Source of the DNA: Martelella radicis
GTDB taxonomy: Bacteria > Pseudomonadota > Alphaproteobacteria > Rhizobiales > Rhizobiaceae
NCBI RefSeq assembly: GCF_014196625.1
Contig: NZ_JACIDZ010000002.1
Coordinates: 310,001-374,000 of the forward strand
Reading direction: 5' to 3'
DNA: 64,000 nucleotides
A model generated the notes under the pieces. The model searched no databases. It was given only the letters and a program-made list of their open reading frames with translations, and was not told where the DNA came from. The first letter of the stretch is position 1, and each line of letters opens with the position of its first letter. Shown here one piece after another: positions 35,785 through 45,168 of the stretch. The position numbers and the translations under genes were made by a program.

Positions 35785-37611
35785 TTGGTTGAGAACTTCC
35801 ATCTCTACGCCACGCTGGCAATTATCGCCGGAACGATTCTCCTCTATGCGCTCGACCGATTTCCGATCGAGAATATATCGCTTGCGGCGATTGCGCTGCT
35901 TCTCGTCCTCTTCGGCACCTTTCCCTATCGGCCGGAAGGCGGGCAGGCGATCACGCCCGAGGCGCTCCTGTCCGGTTTTGCCTCGCCGGCTCTGATCACC
36001 GTTCTGGCACTTTTGATCGTCGGCAAGGGATTGTTCGCGACGGACGCGCTGGAAGGGGTCACCAACCGGATCGGCCGGATGTATGGCGGCAATCCGCGCC
36101 TCTCGATCGCCATCATTCTCGTTGTCGCCGGCATCACCTCCGCCTTCCTTAACAACACGCCGGTCGTGGTCATCTTCATCCCGGTGCTGACATCGCTTGC
36201 CGCCCGCTTCCGCCTGCCGGCCTACCAGATCTTCATGCCGCTTTCCTTCATCACCATTCTCGGCGGCATGACGACGATGATCGGATCGTCCACCAACCTG
36301 ATCGCCGCCGGCATGGCTGCCAAGGAAGGCCTGGAGATCGGCTTTTTCGAAATCACCGGCATGGGTATGATCCTCGCCGGGATCGGCTATCTTTACGTGC
36401 TTTTCGTCCTGCCCCGCATTCTTGGCAGCGAGCGTTCGGAGCAGAAATCCGGGCTTGAAAGCTCGGGGACACAGTTTCTGGGCGAAATCGTGTTGCAGTC
36501 TTCCAGCCGTTTCGTCGGCGACAGCGCGCGCTCGGGTTTCTTTCCAAACCTGACGCCGATGGCGCTGCATGCGCTGATCCGTGAAGGCACGGTCTTGCTG
36601 CCGCCCTATGATGACGGGCTGACGCTTCGTGCCGGCGACCGGCTGCAGATGACAGGGACGCGCAAGGCCTTCATGGACATGTTGGCCAAGGGCGAGATCA
36701 GCCTGTCGGCGCCGCCGGACGGAACCATTCCGGCAACGGAAAGAAAGGTGGGGCCGCATTACCATCTGGCCGAGGCCGTCATTGCGCCGGGATCGCTTTT
36801 CGAGGGACGTTCAGTCCGTTTCAGCGGCGTCCAGCAGCGCTTCAACGTCACCGTCTTCGGCGTCCGGCGCAAGAGTCGCATGGCGCGCGCGCCGCTGGCG
36901 CAGCTGAGGTTCGAGGCCGGCGACACGCTTCTGATCGGCGGCCATGAAGACGACATCATGTCGATGCGCGGCAATCACGACCTGCTGCTCCTTGAACATT
37001 CGGCCGAAAGCGTGCCGCCGAGAGACAAGGCGCTGATCGCGAGTTCTCTGTTTGCGGCCATCGTCATCTTCTCGGCCACCGGGCTTTCGCCCATGGTGGT
37101 CAACGCCGTGGCGGGCGCGCTGCTGATGATCGTGTTCGGCTGCCTCACCTTCCAGCAGGCGGCGCGCGCCTTCGACCGCCAGATTTTCCTGCTCGTGGGG
37201 GCATCGATCGCCATGGCCACAGCGCTCGAGGCAACCGGCGGTGCGCGGCTGATCGCCGAAAGCATCGTCGGGCTGGGCGGCGGAACGTCCGCGCCAATCA
37301 TTCTGGCCTGTCTGTTCGTCGGCGTCGCATTGTTGACGAATGTGCTGTCGAACAATGCCGCGTCCGCGCTGTTCATTCCAATCGCCCTCGACATGGCGCG
37401 GCGCATCGGGGCGCCGCCGGAAGTCTTCGCGGCCGCCGTCATCTATGCGGCAAACTGTTCGTTCGCCACGCCGATCGCCTATCAGACCAACCTCATGGTC
37501 ATGGGTCCGGGCCACTACGGTTTCGGCGACTTCCTGCGCGCCGGCCTGCCGCTGATCGCCATCATCACCATCGCCTTCTCGCTTCTGGCCCCATGGTATT
37601 ACGGGCTCTGA
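35785..37611 (+). CDS. SLC13-family permease with two TrkA-C/RCK_C domains
   Basis: A 608-residue transporter. Two blocks of hydrophobic segments flank a central cytoplasmic part. The first block carries the family segment FLNNTPVVVIFIPVLTSLA; the second carries LLTNVLSNNAASALFIPIALDMARRI and CSFATPIAYQTNLMVMGPGHYGFGDF. The central region has two TrkA-C domains (about 240-305 and 330-400). Such proteins are Na+-coupled anion or sulfate/dicarboxylate carriers. The start is TTG at 35785, with GAGG at 35774-35777 seven bases upstream; no in-frame ATG is close. Substrate is not evident. Confidence 0.87.
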   Translation: MVENFHLYATLAIIAGTILLYALDRFPIENISLAAIALLLVLFGTFPYRPEGGQAITPEALLSGFASPALITVLALLIVGKGLFATDALEGVTNRIGRMYGGNPRLSIAIILVVAGITSAFLNNTPVVVIFIPVLTSLAARFRLPAYQIFMPLSFITILGGMTTMIGSSTNLIAAGMAAKEGLEIGFFEITGMGMILAGIGYLYVLFVLPRILGSERSEQKSGLESSGTQFLGEIVLQSSSRFVGDSARSGFFPNLTPMALHALIREGTVLLPPYDDGLTLRAGDRLQMTGTRKAFMDMLAKGEISLSAPPDGTIPATERKVGPHYHLAEAVIAPGSLFEGRSVRFSGVQQRFNVTVFGVRRKSRMARAPLAQLRFEAGDTLLIGGHEDDIMSMRGNHDLLLLEHSAESVPPRDKALIASSLFAAIVIFSATGLSPMVVNAVAGALLMIVFGCLTFQQAARAFDRQIFLLVGASIAMATALEATGGARLIAESIVGLGGGTSAPIILACLFVGVALLTNVLSNNAASALFIPIALDMARRIGAPPEVFAAAVIYAANCSFATPIAYQTNLMVMGPGHYGFGDFLRAGLPLIAIITIAFSLLAPWYYGL

Positions 37612-37648
37612 GGCGGCTTCGACTTGCCTTCGGCACTGTTTGACAGCC

Positions 37649-38038
37649 TCAGTTCATGCTCGTCCAGTCGGCGGATTTGCAGATCAGCTTGCCGAGCACG
37701 CAGCCGCGCGTGCGCATTGCCGCGCCGTCAAGCGAGATTTCCATGGAATAGGTCAGTCCGCGCCGGACATCGCGGGCCTTGCCCTCATAGCGCGATTGCG
37801 AAACCGGCTCGACATCCATGACAAGCTTGTCTCCGACCTTCTCGTGGCGCGTTCCGGGCTTGACCCAGATATTGGTGGCGCAGAGATCATCGCCGCAGCG
37901 GTCAACGCGCACCTGCGCTTTGCCGTCGCCGCGCGCCCACACGCCCGTGAGCTCGGACGCTTCGGCAAGACAGGGCAAAGCCGCCAATGGCAGGGCAAAC
38001 AATAGTCCGGTTCTGCTGGTCACTTTCGTTCTCCTCAC
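37649..38038 (-). CDS. DUF2147 exported protein
   Basis: A 129-residue protein with a signal peptide (TSRTGLLFALPLAALPCLAEA) and a mature DUF2147 domain: GVWARGDGKAQVRVDRCGDDLCATNIWVKPGT, followed by RRGLTYSMEISLDGAAMRTRGCVLGKLICKSADW. The cysteine pairs (in RCGDDLC and in RGCVLGKLIC) could form periplasmic disulfides. Function is unknown; the family is common in alphaproteobacteria. It converges with the SLC13 gene. Confidence 0.82.
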   Translation of the reverse strand: MRRTKVTSRTGLLFALPLAALPCLAEASELTGVWARGDGKAQVRVDRCGDDLCATNIWVKPGTRHEKVGDKLVMDVEPVSQSRYEGKARDVRRGLTYSMEISLDGAAMRTRGCVLGKLICKSADWTSMN

Positions 38039-38078
38039 ATAACGCTACGAAGAGATACGCAAGAGCGGACGGACTGGT

Positions 38079-38936
38079 TCAGTCGCCCGCGTTTTTATAG
38101 TCGAGGCCGATATCGAGAACCGGCGCTGAATGGGTGAGCCAGCCGATGGAAATGAGGTCGACGCCGGCTTCGGCGACAGCGCCCGCCGTTTCCGGCGTAA
38201 TGCCGCCGGAGGCTTCGGTCACCGCCCGGTCGCCGACGATTGCGACTGCCCGCCTGAGCGTTTCAGGCGTCATGTTGTCGAGCAGCACGGCATCGGCGCC
38301 CACCGCCATCGCCTGTTCCAGCTGGTCGAGCGTATCGACCTCCACCTCGATCTTCACCATATGCCCGGCGTTCTCCTTGGCGCGGAGAATGGCGGTCTTG
38401 ATATCGCCGGCAATGGCGATGTGATTGTCCTTGATCAGCACGGCATCGGCCAGCGAGAAACGGTGATTGCCGCCGCCGCCTGCCTTGACCGCGTATTTCT
38501 CCAGCGCCCTCAGCCCCGGCGTCGTCTTGCGGGTGCAGACAATGCTGGCGCCGGTGCCGGCGACGGCATCGACAATGGTGCGCGTGACGGTGGCGATGCC
38601 GGAAAGATGGCCGAGAAAATTGAGCGCCGTGCGTTCGCCGGTCAAAAGCGCGCGCGACGGCCCGGTGACGGTGGCGATCGTGGCGCCCGCCGCAACCGTC
38701 TCTCCGTCTTCCACGTGGCGCGCCATGCGGATGTCCGGGTCGACAAGGGCGAAGGCGAGCGCTGCGGCATCGAGCCCGGCAATCACGCCCTCCTTGCGCG
38801 CGGCCATCACCACCGTTGAGCGATGGCCGGCAGGAATGACGGCATTCGCGGTGACATCGCCGGCAAGACCGAGGTCTTCCTCAAGCGCACGGCGCACGGC
38901 GGGTTCGATGATCAGGCGGGGAAGCGGTGCCGGCAT
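38079..38936 (-). CDS. nadC: Nicotinate-nucleotide pyrophosphorylase (carboxylating)
   Basis: A 285-residue phosphoribosyltransferase converting quinolinate and PRPP to nicotinate mononucleotide. The N-terminal EDLGLAGDVTANAVIPA, the TRKTTPGLRALEKYAVKAGGG catalytic-region segment and IEVEVDTLDQLEQAM are typical of NadC. It is third in nadA-nadB-nadC; the gap to the nadB stop is one base. It completes de novo NAD synthesis from aspartate. Confidence 0.95.
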   Translation of the reverse strand: MPAPLPRLIIEPAVRRALEEDLGLAGDVTANAVIPAGHRSTVVMAARKEGVIAGLDAAALAFALVDPDIRMARHVEDGETVAAGATIATVTGPSRALLTGERTALNFLGHLSGIATVTRTIVDAVAGTGASIVCTRKTTPGLRALEKYAVKAGGGGNHRFSLADAVLIKDNHIAIAGDIKTAILRAKENAGHMVKIEVEVDTLDQLEQAMAVGADAVLLDNMTPETLRRAVAIVGDRAVTEASGGITPETAGAVAEAGVDLISIGWLTHSAPVLDIGLDYKNAGD

Positions 38937-38937
38937 G

Positions 38938-40458
38938 TCAGGCGCTCCTTCGGTATGGGGTATGGCAAAGCGCGTGCGCCGCGCCGAGGATTTCCTGCAG
39001 CGTCATGACCTGCCGTTCGGGCTGCGGCCGCTTCAGCGGGAAATCGCTGCGGGCATGGCCGCCGCGCGACTCCTCCCGCCGATGGGCGAAGACGGCGACC
39101 GAAAGCGCGACCAGCGCCGGATCGGCTGCAGCCTCTTCCCCCTCGACCAGCGGCAGCAGGGCTTCGATGGCCCGGGCGAGCCCCTCTCCCGAGCGCAGCA
39201 CGCCGAGCGTTTGCGAAACGACATCCCGCACGACGCCGATTTCGGCCGGCACGGGAAGGCGGGCCGAAGGCAACGGCCGGCCCGATGCCTCCGGCAGACG
39301 CGAGATATCGCGGGCGGCGGCAAGGCCGCACACGGCAGCTTCCAACAGCGAGTTGCTGGCAAGCCGGTTGGCCCCGTGAAGCCCGGTGGCAGCGCATTCG
39401 CCGACGGCCCAGAGGCCGGCCACGCTCGAGCGTGCGCGGTGATCGACGGCGATGCCGCCCATGGCATAGTGCTCGGCCGGACGCACGGGGATGGGCTCTT
39501 CGGCCGGATTGATGCCGGCTTTGGCACAGATTGCCGAAATCGCCGGAAAACGGGCGGCAAAGCCGCGCCCGAGCGCCTGCCTGGCGTCAAGATACACCCC
39601 GCCGCCGCGCCCGATCTCCGCGGCGATCGCGCGGGCGACCACGTCGCGCGGCGCAAGCTCGGCGCCAGGCGTCGCCGCGAGAAAGCGTTCGCCCTTCTCG
39701 TTGACGAGTATGGCGCCCTCGCCGCGCACCGCCTCGCTGATCAGCGGCAGCGGGCGCAGGTCGGTGGCAAGCGCAGTCGGGTGGAACTGGACGAATTCCA
39801 TATCGGCAAGGAGAGCGCCGACGCGGGCGGCCAGCATCACGCCCTGGCCGAAATTGCCGGGCGGATTGGTGGAGATGTCGTAGAGCCCGCCAATGCCGCC
39901 GGTCGCGATCACCACGCGGCTGGTCGGGATGGTCAGCGGTTCGCCGTTGCGGGTCGCGACAATGCCGCAGACCGCGCCGTCGGCAACCAGCAGCCGCCTC
40001 ACCTCGGTATCGGCCATGACGGTGATGGAAGGCGTTTCCGCAACAGCCTTGGTCAGCGCGGCGATGACCGCAGCGCCCGTCGCATCGCCGCCGGCATGCA
40101 GGATGCGCCGACGCGCATGGGCCGCTTCCAGGCCGAAGGCGAGCCGGCCATCGGCATCACGGTCGAAGACAACGCCATGGCGCTCGAGAAAACCGATCGC
40201 TTCCGGCGCAGAGGCGAGGATCGCCTCGGCTGCCTGCCGGTCGCAAAGCCCGTCGCCTGCGGCAAGCGTGTCCTCAAGATGAAGCGCGGCGCTGTCATCA
40301 TCGCCAAGGGCTGCGGCAATGCCGCCCTGGGCCCTGCCGGTGGAGGTTTCGCCGCCGGCCGCCGCCTTCGTCACCAGCATCACCAGACGCGGTGCCAGGG
40401 CCAGCGCCGTCACCAGCCCGCCAATGCCCGAACCGATGACGACGACGGGCGCGCTCAT
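38938..40458 (-). CDS. nadB: L-aspartate oxidase
   Basis: A 506-residue flavoprotein that oxidises L-aspartate to iminoaspartate. The FAD-binding [17 protein letters not shown] is near the N-terminus, and the [27 protein letters not shown] and [14 protein letters not shown] segments are NadB hallmarks. Its start overlaps the nadA stop by 4 bp. Length is slightly shorter than the E. coli enzyme (540 residues) in the C-terminal helical region. Confidence 0.95.
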   Translation of the reverse strand: MSAPVVVIGSGIGGLVTALALAPRLVMLVTKAAAGGETSTGRAQGGIAAALGDDDSAALHLEDTLAAGDGLCDRQAAEAILASAPEAIGFLERHGVVFDRDADGRLAFGLEAAHARRRILHAGGDATGAAVIAALTKAVAETPSITVMADTEVRRLLVADGAVCGIVATRNGEPLTIPTSRVVIATGGIGGLYDISTNPPGNFGQGVMLAARVGALLADMEFVQFHPTALATDLRPLPLISEAVRGEGAILVNEKGERFLAATPGAELAPRDVVARAIAAEIGRGGGVYLDARQALGRGFAARFPAISAICAKAGINPAEEPIPVRPAEHYAMGGIAVDHRARSSVAGLWAVGECAATGLHGANRLASNSLLEAAVCGLAAARDISRLPEASGRPLPSARLPVPAEIGVVRDVVSQTLGVLRSGEGLARAIEALLPLVEGEEAAADPALVALSVAVFAHRREESRGGHARSDFPLKRPQPERQVMTLQEILGAAHALCHTPYRRSA

Positions 40459-41426
40459 ACCGCGAGCATCCGTTCGACCGCGCGCCGCGCATCGGCGGCG
40501 ATCTCCGGGTCGACGGTGACTTCGTGGCGGTTTTCTTCCAGGGCAGCGCGGATATTGGCAAGCGAGATGCGCTTCATGTGCGGACAGAGATTGCAGGGCC
40601 GGACGAAATCGACATCGGGGTGCTGAACCGAGACATTGTCACTCATCGAGCATTCCGTCAGAAGCACGACGCGGCCGGGCTTTGCCGAGCCGACATAATC
40701 GGACATGCCGGCGGTCGAACCGGAGAAATCGGCCTCGGCAACGACATCCGGCGGGCATTCGGGATGGGCGATGATGGTGACCCCCGGCCACGCGGCCCGC
40801 ATCTCGCGCACATCCTCGGCGGTGAAAAGCTCATGTACCTCGCAGTGGCCATGCCAGGCGATCAGCTCGATATCGGTCTCGCGGGCGATGTTTTTTGCGA
40901 GATACTCATCCGGCAGCATCAGCACCTTGGGCACGCCGAGGGATTCAACGACGCGTTTCGCATTGCCCGAGGTGCAGCAGATGTCGGACGCGGCTTTGAC
41001 GGCGGCGGACGTGTTGACATAGGTGACCACCGGCACGCCGGGATGGGCCTGACGCAGAAGCGCGATGTCCTCCGGTGTGATGGAGTCGGCCAGCGAGCAG
41101 CCGGCGCCCATGTCGGGGATCAGCACCGTCTTTTCCGGGTTCAGGAGTTTCGCGGTCTCGGCCATGAAATGAACGCCGGCCAGCACGATCACATCCGCCT
41201 CGACCTTGGTTGCCTCGCGCGCCAGCGCCAGGCTGTCGCCGACGATATCGGCGACGCCATGGAAGATCTCCGGCGTCTGGTAGTTATGCGCCAGGATCAC
41301 GGCGTTCCTTTCCCGCTTCAGGCGCAGGATGGCGTCGATATCATCCTCGAAGGAAAGCCATTCGGCCTTGGGCACCACATGGGCAACGCGGTCATAGAGC
41401 GCGGCGGCAGAGAGGGGGGCATTCAT
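40455..41426 (-). CDS. nadA: Quinolinate synthase A
   Basis: A 323-residue 4Fe-4S enzyme condensing iminoaspartate with dihydroxyacetone phosphate. The three cluster cysteines can be placed in [18 protein letters not shown] and [12 protein letters not shown]. The [23 protein letters not shown] and [13 protein letters not shown] segments are typical. The start at 41426 is set by AAGGAGG upstream; the frame extends to 41477 without one. It is the first gene of the nad operon and has a palindromic site 44-60 bp upstream. Confidence 0.95.
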   Translation of the reverse strand: MNAPLSAAALYDRVAHVVPKAEWLSFEDDIDAILRLKRERNAVILAHNYQTPEIFHGVADIVGDSLALAREATKVEADVIVLAGVHFMAETAKLLNPEKTVLIPDMGAGCSLADSITPEDIALLRQAHPGVPVVTYVNTSAAVKAASDICCTSGNAKRVVESLGVPKVLMLPDEYLAKNIARETDIELIAWHGHCEVHELFTAEDVREMRAAWPGVTIIAHPECPPDVVAEADFSGSTAGMSDYVGSAKPGRVVLLTECSMSDNVSVQHPDVDFVRPCNLCPHMKRISLANIRAALEENRHEVTVDPEIAADARRAVERMLAV

Positions 41427-41469
41427 CGGCACGTCCTCCTTAAGGCGGCGCGGTTCCCCACGCCAGTTA

Positions 41470-41486
41470 ATACTCAATTAGAGTAT
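41470..41486. promoter_or_regulatory. Palindrome upstream of nadA, candidate NadQ operator
   Basis: ATACTCAATTAGAGTAT has perfect 6-bp arms (ATACTC/GAGTAT) around a 5-bp AT core, 44 bp before the nadA start. The gene immediately upstream encodes a COG4111 NadQ-type NAD regulator, so an autoregulatory or operon operator here is plausible. Confidence 0.6.
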
Positions 41487-41571
41487 ATCTTGGGCGCGAG
41501 TCATAAACCCATGTCTGTGCGGTGTCAATTGTGGGCTTTGATCGGGGTCAGAGCGGCGGCTTGCACCCCTG

Positions 41572-42474
41572 TCACATCCGCGCGACGGGCAGCCTCGAGC
41601 CGGAAAGGGCGCGTTCCTCGCGCACCGCATGGCGGTAGCGGAAGAGCTTGGCCGGGCGGCCGCCGGTCCCGCTCGTCGTCTCGCCGGTTTCCTCGATCAG
41701 CTGCTGCTGGTCGATCTGGCGGCGGAAGTTCGGCTTGTGCAGCGTCAGCCCCGCAAGCGCCTCGACGCCCTTTTGCAACTGAAGCAGCGTGAAGCATTCG
41801 GGCATGAGCTCGAAGATCACCGGCCGGTATTTGATCTTGGCGCGCAGCCGGGCAATGCCGGTGGCAAGGATGCGGCGATGATCAGCGGCCATCGGCCTTC
41901 CGAACCAGAAGGCCGGGGCAAGGCCTGCCTCGGCGATCAGTCCGGCCTCATACATCAGCTCGTAACGCTGCAGCACCAGTTCCTCGTTCCAGGCCATGCC
42001 GTTGAGGCCGAAGGCGAATTCGAGGCGATGGCGGCGCGCGGCGCGGCCGGGCCGTTCGCTCGCGGCCCACTGGCTGAGCATGTCCGTGACCTGTTCCAGG
42101 ATTTCGGGCCGGCCGGCGCGCAGGTCCTCCCAGGGGAAATAGCTGTACCAGTCCTTCCACAACGGCCCGCCGCTTCCCGGCGGCGGCTGCTCGCGCACAA
42201 GCCCCAGATAGCTGATCGAGATCGTCCTGTGGTCGCCGGGATCAAAGCCTCGATCGCGATCGGCAAAGGTGTAGAGCTGCTCGAGATAACCGACCGGATG
42301 GCCCGTCTGGCTTTCCACCCAGGCCCGAAGCCCGGCCTGCAGGCTGCTATGCGCGCTCTCGAACGGGCCCGATGGCAACGCCTTTCCCATCGCAACGGTC
42401 ATCACCCGCGGCGCGTCATCCGTCAGCGCTGTCAGGACGGCAATCAGTTCGGGATGGGCAAGGGCCTCGGTCAC
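41572..42474 (-). CDS. nadQ: NadQ-type regulator of NAD biosynthesis (COG4111 family)
   Basis: A protein of about 300 residues. The N-terminal half resembles a Nudix-like ligand-binding domain (VGYLEQLYTFADRDR, DHRTISISYLGLVRE, WYSYFPWEDLRAGRP). The C-terminal part is winged-helix-like (ALAGLTLHKPNFRRQIDQQQLIEETGETTSGTGGRPAKLFRYR). This organisation and its position beside nadABC fit NadQ, a predicted regulator of NAD synthesis in alphaproteobacteria. The start is uncertain: GTG at 42474 has GGAG five bases upstream; GTG at 42480 is also in frame. It lies 145 bp upstream of nadA on the same strand. Confidence 0.75.
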   Translation of the reverse strand: MTEALAHPELIAVLTALTDDAPRVMTVAMGKALPSGPFESAHSSLQAGLRAWVESQTGHPVGYLEQLYTFADRDRGFDPGDHRTISISYLGLVREQPPPGSGGPLWKDWYSYFPWEDLRAGRPEILEQVTDMLSQWAASERPGRAARRHRLEFAFGLNGMAWNEELVLQRYELMYEAGLIAEAGLAPAFWFGRPMAADHRRILATGIARLRAKIKYRPVIFELMPECFTLLQLQKGVEALAGLTLHKPNFRRQIDQQQLIEETGETTSGTGGRPAKLFRYRHAVREERALSGSRLPVARM

Positions 42475-42541
42475 GGGCACTCCGTCGGTTGGGCTTGATC
42501 ATTGGCCGTAACACCAAATGAAGGTGCCGCCAAGCCAGGCC

Positions 42542-43060
42542 TCAGGCGAGCACCGCGACAAGGCGTGGGCGCACCCGTTCGTCGACGGCGTCGAGTTCTT
42601 CGATCGCAAACCATTTCGCGTCATGCACTTCCAGGAGGTCCGGGTTCAGCGCGCCCGAGACCCTTGAGGCAAAGCGGATATCGAGATGGTAATGCTCGGG
42701 CTCGCCTTTCCTGGGGTTTTCCGGAATGCGATGCAGGTCGATGCTGACGGGTCTCGCGTCACCGGCCAGTGCGGCGATAAGTCCCGTTTCCTCCAGGCAT
42801 TCGCGCGTCGCCGCCTGCTGTGCGGTTTCACCCGCATCCACGTGTCCACCCGGCTGGAACCATTTTCCTGACGCGCGGTGATGGATGAATGCGGTCCGGG
42901 CAAGATCATGCGAAAGCGCAAACAGCGACGCTGTCACATGCACTGGATAGGTATTGCGGCTGGTAAAATCATTCTCGCCTTCAATGAAATGGCAGTATTG
43001 CGTCGCATGACGGGTATCGTAGGCGGCGATCAACTGATAAAATCGTTGCTGCAATGTCAC
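42542..43060 (-). CDS. Nudix hydrolase
   Basis: A protein of about 172 residues with a complete Nudix box: GGHVDAGETAQQAATRECLEETG fits G-x5-E-x7-R-E-U-x-E-E-x-G-U. The N-terminal part (FIEGENDFTSRNTYPVHVTASLFALSHDLART) precedes the beta-grasp core. Substrate (nucleoside diphosphate derivative) unknown; proximity to the NAD genes suggests, but does not show, a nucleotide link. I choose the GTG at 43060, which has GGAGCG upstream; an ATG at 43141 lacks a ribosome site. It is 67 bp upstream of nadQ on the same strand. Confidence 0.82.
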   Translation of the reverse strand: MTLQQRFYQLIAAYDTRHATQYCHFIEGENDFTSRNTYPVHVTASLFALSHDLARTAFIHHRASGKWFQPGGHVDAGETAQQAATRECLEETGLIAALAGDARPVSIDLHRIPENPRKGEPEHYHLDIRFASRVSGALNPDLLEVHDAKWFAIEELDAVDERVRPRLVAVLA

Positions 43061-43503
43061 GTAAAACGCTCCGTCCGGTTGACCCTTGGCAGTTCGGCGC
43101 CTGGCACGGCGGCTTCGCGCAGGACTGTGGAAAGCAATCATCTTAAAGAGCGGGCCGCAACTTCAGAAACAGAATTGCGCCGAAGCGGCCTTATTTTTAC
43201 GAAAACGTGAATTAAGCGGATTCGAGAGCTATTTCAGCAGCTTGCCGTTTGATCAAATCGTCGGCGCATGAGCTTTTTGATTGCATGGTCAAAAAAAAAC
43301 GATAGTCTCGCCATTAGTGTGGCAGCCGTGGTTGGGAACGGCGCCATGCGCATGACTTTCGTGTGCGCCAGGTACCTGTAACGATGCCGGCTGGCGCCGA
43401 TGCGGCATTGATCCGTTGCGGCTGACATATTCTTTATGGTCGTGCGGGTTTCATGGAGGATCGGTCTCGTTGAAAAGCCGGTCCGATGACCAACAAGGGG
43501 AAA
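43061..43503. other. Non-coding region upstream of the dipeptide ABC operon
   Basis: About 440 bp between the Nudix gene (minus) and dppA (plus). A possible promoter is TTGATT (43277-43282) with GATAGT (43301-43306), 18-bp spacing, and a run of nine A residues between them. Nothing coding is seen; small frames lack ribosome sites. The long leader (about 180 bp) leaves room for a 5'-UTR regulatory element. Confidence 0.4.
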
Positions 43504-45102
43504 ATGATGAAAAAACTGAAGGCTTTGGCGCTCGCCACGAGCTTCTTCGTAGCGCTTGGCGGTGCGGCCAGCGCGAAGACTCTTGTCTATTGCTCGGAAG
43601 GCTCGCCGGAAGGTTTCGATCCGGCGCCCTATACGTCCGGCACGACCTTCGACGCTGCGTCGCGCACCGTCTATAACCGTCTTGCGGAATTCAAGCACGG
43701 CTCCACCGAAGTCGAGCCCGGTCTTGCCGAAAGCTGGGACGTGTCCGATGACGGTCTGGAATACACCTTCCACCTGCGTCCGGGCGTCAAATTCCAGACG
43801 ACCGACTATTTCACGCCCTCGCGCGAGATGAATGCCGACGACGTCATCTTCTCCTTCATGCGCCAGATGGATGAGACCAGCCCCTGGTACCAGTATGCGC
43901 CGGGCATCTCCTGGGAATATTTCAACGGCATGTCGATGCCGGACCTGATCAAGAGCATCGACAAGGTCGACGACATGACGGTCAAGTTCGTGCTCAACCG
44001 TCCTGAAGCGCCTATGATCGCGAACCTTGCCATGGACTTCGCCTCGATCGTTTCCAAGGAATATGCCGATCAGCTCGCAGAAGCCGGCACGATGGAGCAG
44101 TTCAACCAGAAGCCGGTCGGCACGGGTCCGTTCACCTTCGTCAACTACCAGCAGGATGCCGTCATCCGCTACAAGGCCAATCCGGACTACTTCAAGGGTC
44201 AGCAGGCAATCGACAACCTGATCTTCGCGATCACCACCGATGCCGCCGTGCGTCGCCAGAAGCTTGAAGCCGGCGAATGCCACATCATGCCCTATCCGTC
44301 GCCCGCCGATCTGGAAGCGCTGGAAGCCAATGACGACCTGACGGTGATGGAGAAGGAAGGCCTGAACGTCGGCTACCTCGCCTACAACACCAAGGTTGCG
44401 CCCTTCGACAATCCGAAGGTCCGCAAGGCGCTGAACATGGCGATCGACAAGGAAGCCATTCTGGAATCGGTCTTCCAGGGCGCCGGCGAAGTGGCCAAGA
44501 ACCCGATCCCGCCGACCATGTGGTCCTATAACGATGCTGTCGAAGACGACCCCTACGATCCGGAAGGCGCAAAGGCCATGCTGGAAGAGGAAGGCGTCAC
44601 CGATCTTTCGATGAAGATCTGGGCAATGCCGGTGCAGCGTCCCTATAACCCGAACGCCCGCCGCATGGCCGAGCTGATGCAGGCCGACCTGGCGGAAGTC
44701 GGCGTCGACGCCGAAGTCGTCTCCTATGAATGGGGCGAATATCTGGCCCGTTCCTCGGCTGAAGACCGTGACGGCGCCGTGCTTCTCGGCTGGACCGGCG
44801 ACAATGGCGACCCGGACAACTTCCTCGCCGTTCTGCTCGGCTGCGACGCTGTCGGCGGTTCCAACCGCGCGCAGTGGTGCTACCAGCCCTTCGAGGACCT
44901 GATCCAGAAGGCCAAGATCACCTCCGACACCGAAGAGCGCACCGCGCTTTACGAAGAGGCACAGGTCGTCTTCAAGGAACAGGCGCCGTGGAACACGATC
45001 GCCCATTCCAAGGTGTTCATGCCGATGTCGACCGCGGTTGAAGGCTTCGTCATGGATCCGCTCGGTTACCACCGCTTCGACGATGTGACCATCAACGAAT
45101 AA
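43504..45102 (+). CDS. dppA: Dipeptide-type ABC transporter periplasmic binding protein
   Basis: A protein of about 532 residues, family 5 (DppA/OppA). The signal peptide is MMKKLKALALATSFFVALGGAASA, then KTLVYCSEGSPEGFDPAPYTSGTTFDAASRTVYNRL, the classic DppA mature start. The conserved GLAESWDVSDDGLEYTFHLRPGVKFQ and GTGPFTFVNYQQDAVIRYKANPDYFKG follow. ATGs at 43486, 43504 and 43507 are in frame; AAGGGG at 43496-43500 fits 43504 or 43507. It heads a dppA-B-C-D-F operon. Dipeptide or haem uptake is likely; the ligand cannot be read from sequence. Confidence 0.92.
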   Translation: MMKKLKALALATSFFVALGGAASAKTLVYCSEGSPEGFDPAPYTSGTTFDAASRTVYNRLAEFKHGSTEVEPGLAESWDVSDDGLEYTFHLRPGVKFQTTDYFTPSREMNADDVIFSFMRQMDETSPWYQYAPGISWEYFNGMSMPDLIKSIDKVDDMTVKFVLNRPEAPMIANLAMDFASIVSKEYADQLAEAGTMEQFNQKPVGTGPFTFVNYQQDAVIRYKANPDYFKGQQAIDNLIFAITTDAAVRRQKLEAGECHIMPYPSPADLEALEANDDLTVMEKEGLNVGYLAYNTKVAPFDNPKVRKALNMAIDKEAILESVFQGAGEVAKNPIPPTMWSYNDAVEDDPYDPEGAKAMLEEEGVTDLSMKIWAMPVQRPYNPNARRMAELMQADLAEVGVDAEVVSYEWGEYLARSSAEDRDGAVLLGWTGDNGDPDNFLAVLLGCDAVGGSNRAQWCYQPFEDLIQKAKITSDTEERTALYEEAQVVFKEQAPWNTIAHSKVFMPMSTAVEGFVMDPLGYHRFDDVTINE

Positions 45103-45121
45103 GAATAAACGTTCACGCTTT

Positions 45122-45142
45122 GGGGCCGGGAAAACCGGCCCC
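45122..45142 (+). promoter_or_regulatory. Intercistronic hairpin between dppA and dppB
   Basis: GGGGCCGG and CCGGCCCC form a perfect 8-bp stem with a GAAAA loop, 20 bp after the dppA stop. It lacks a T-run. It fits differential expression of binding protein over permeases. Confidence 0.75.
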
Positions 45143-45168
45143 TTCGCAATCAAGGCGTAAGACGCATT

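Noticed and set aside
38467-40626. A 719-codon plus-strand frame opposite nadC and nadB
   Set aside because: It is antisense to two highly conserved enzymes with intact motifs and has no ribosome site or domain.
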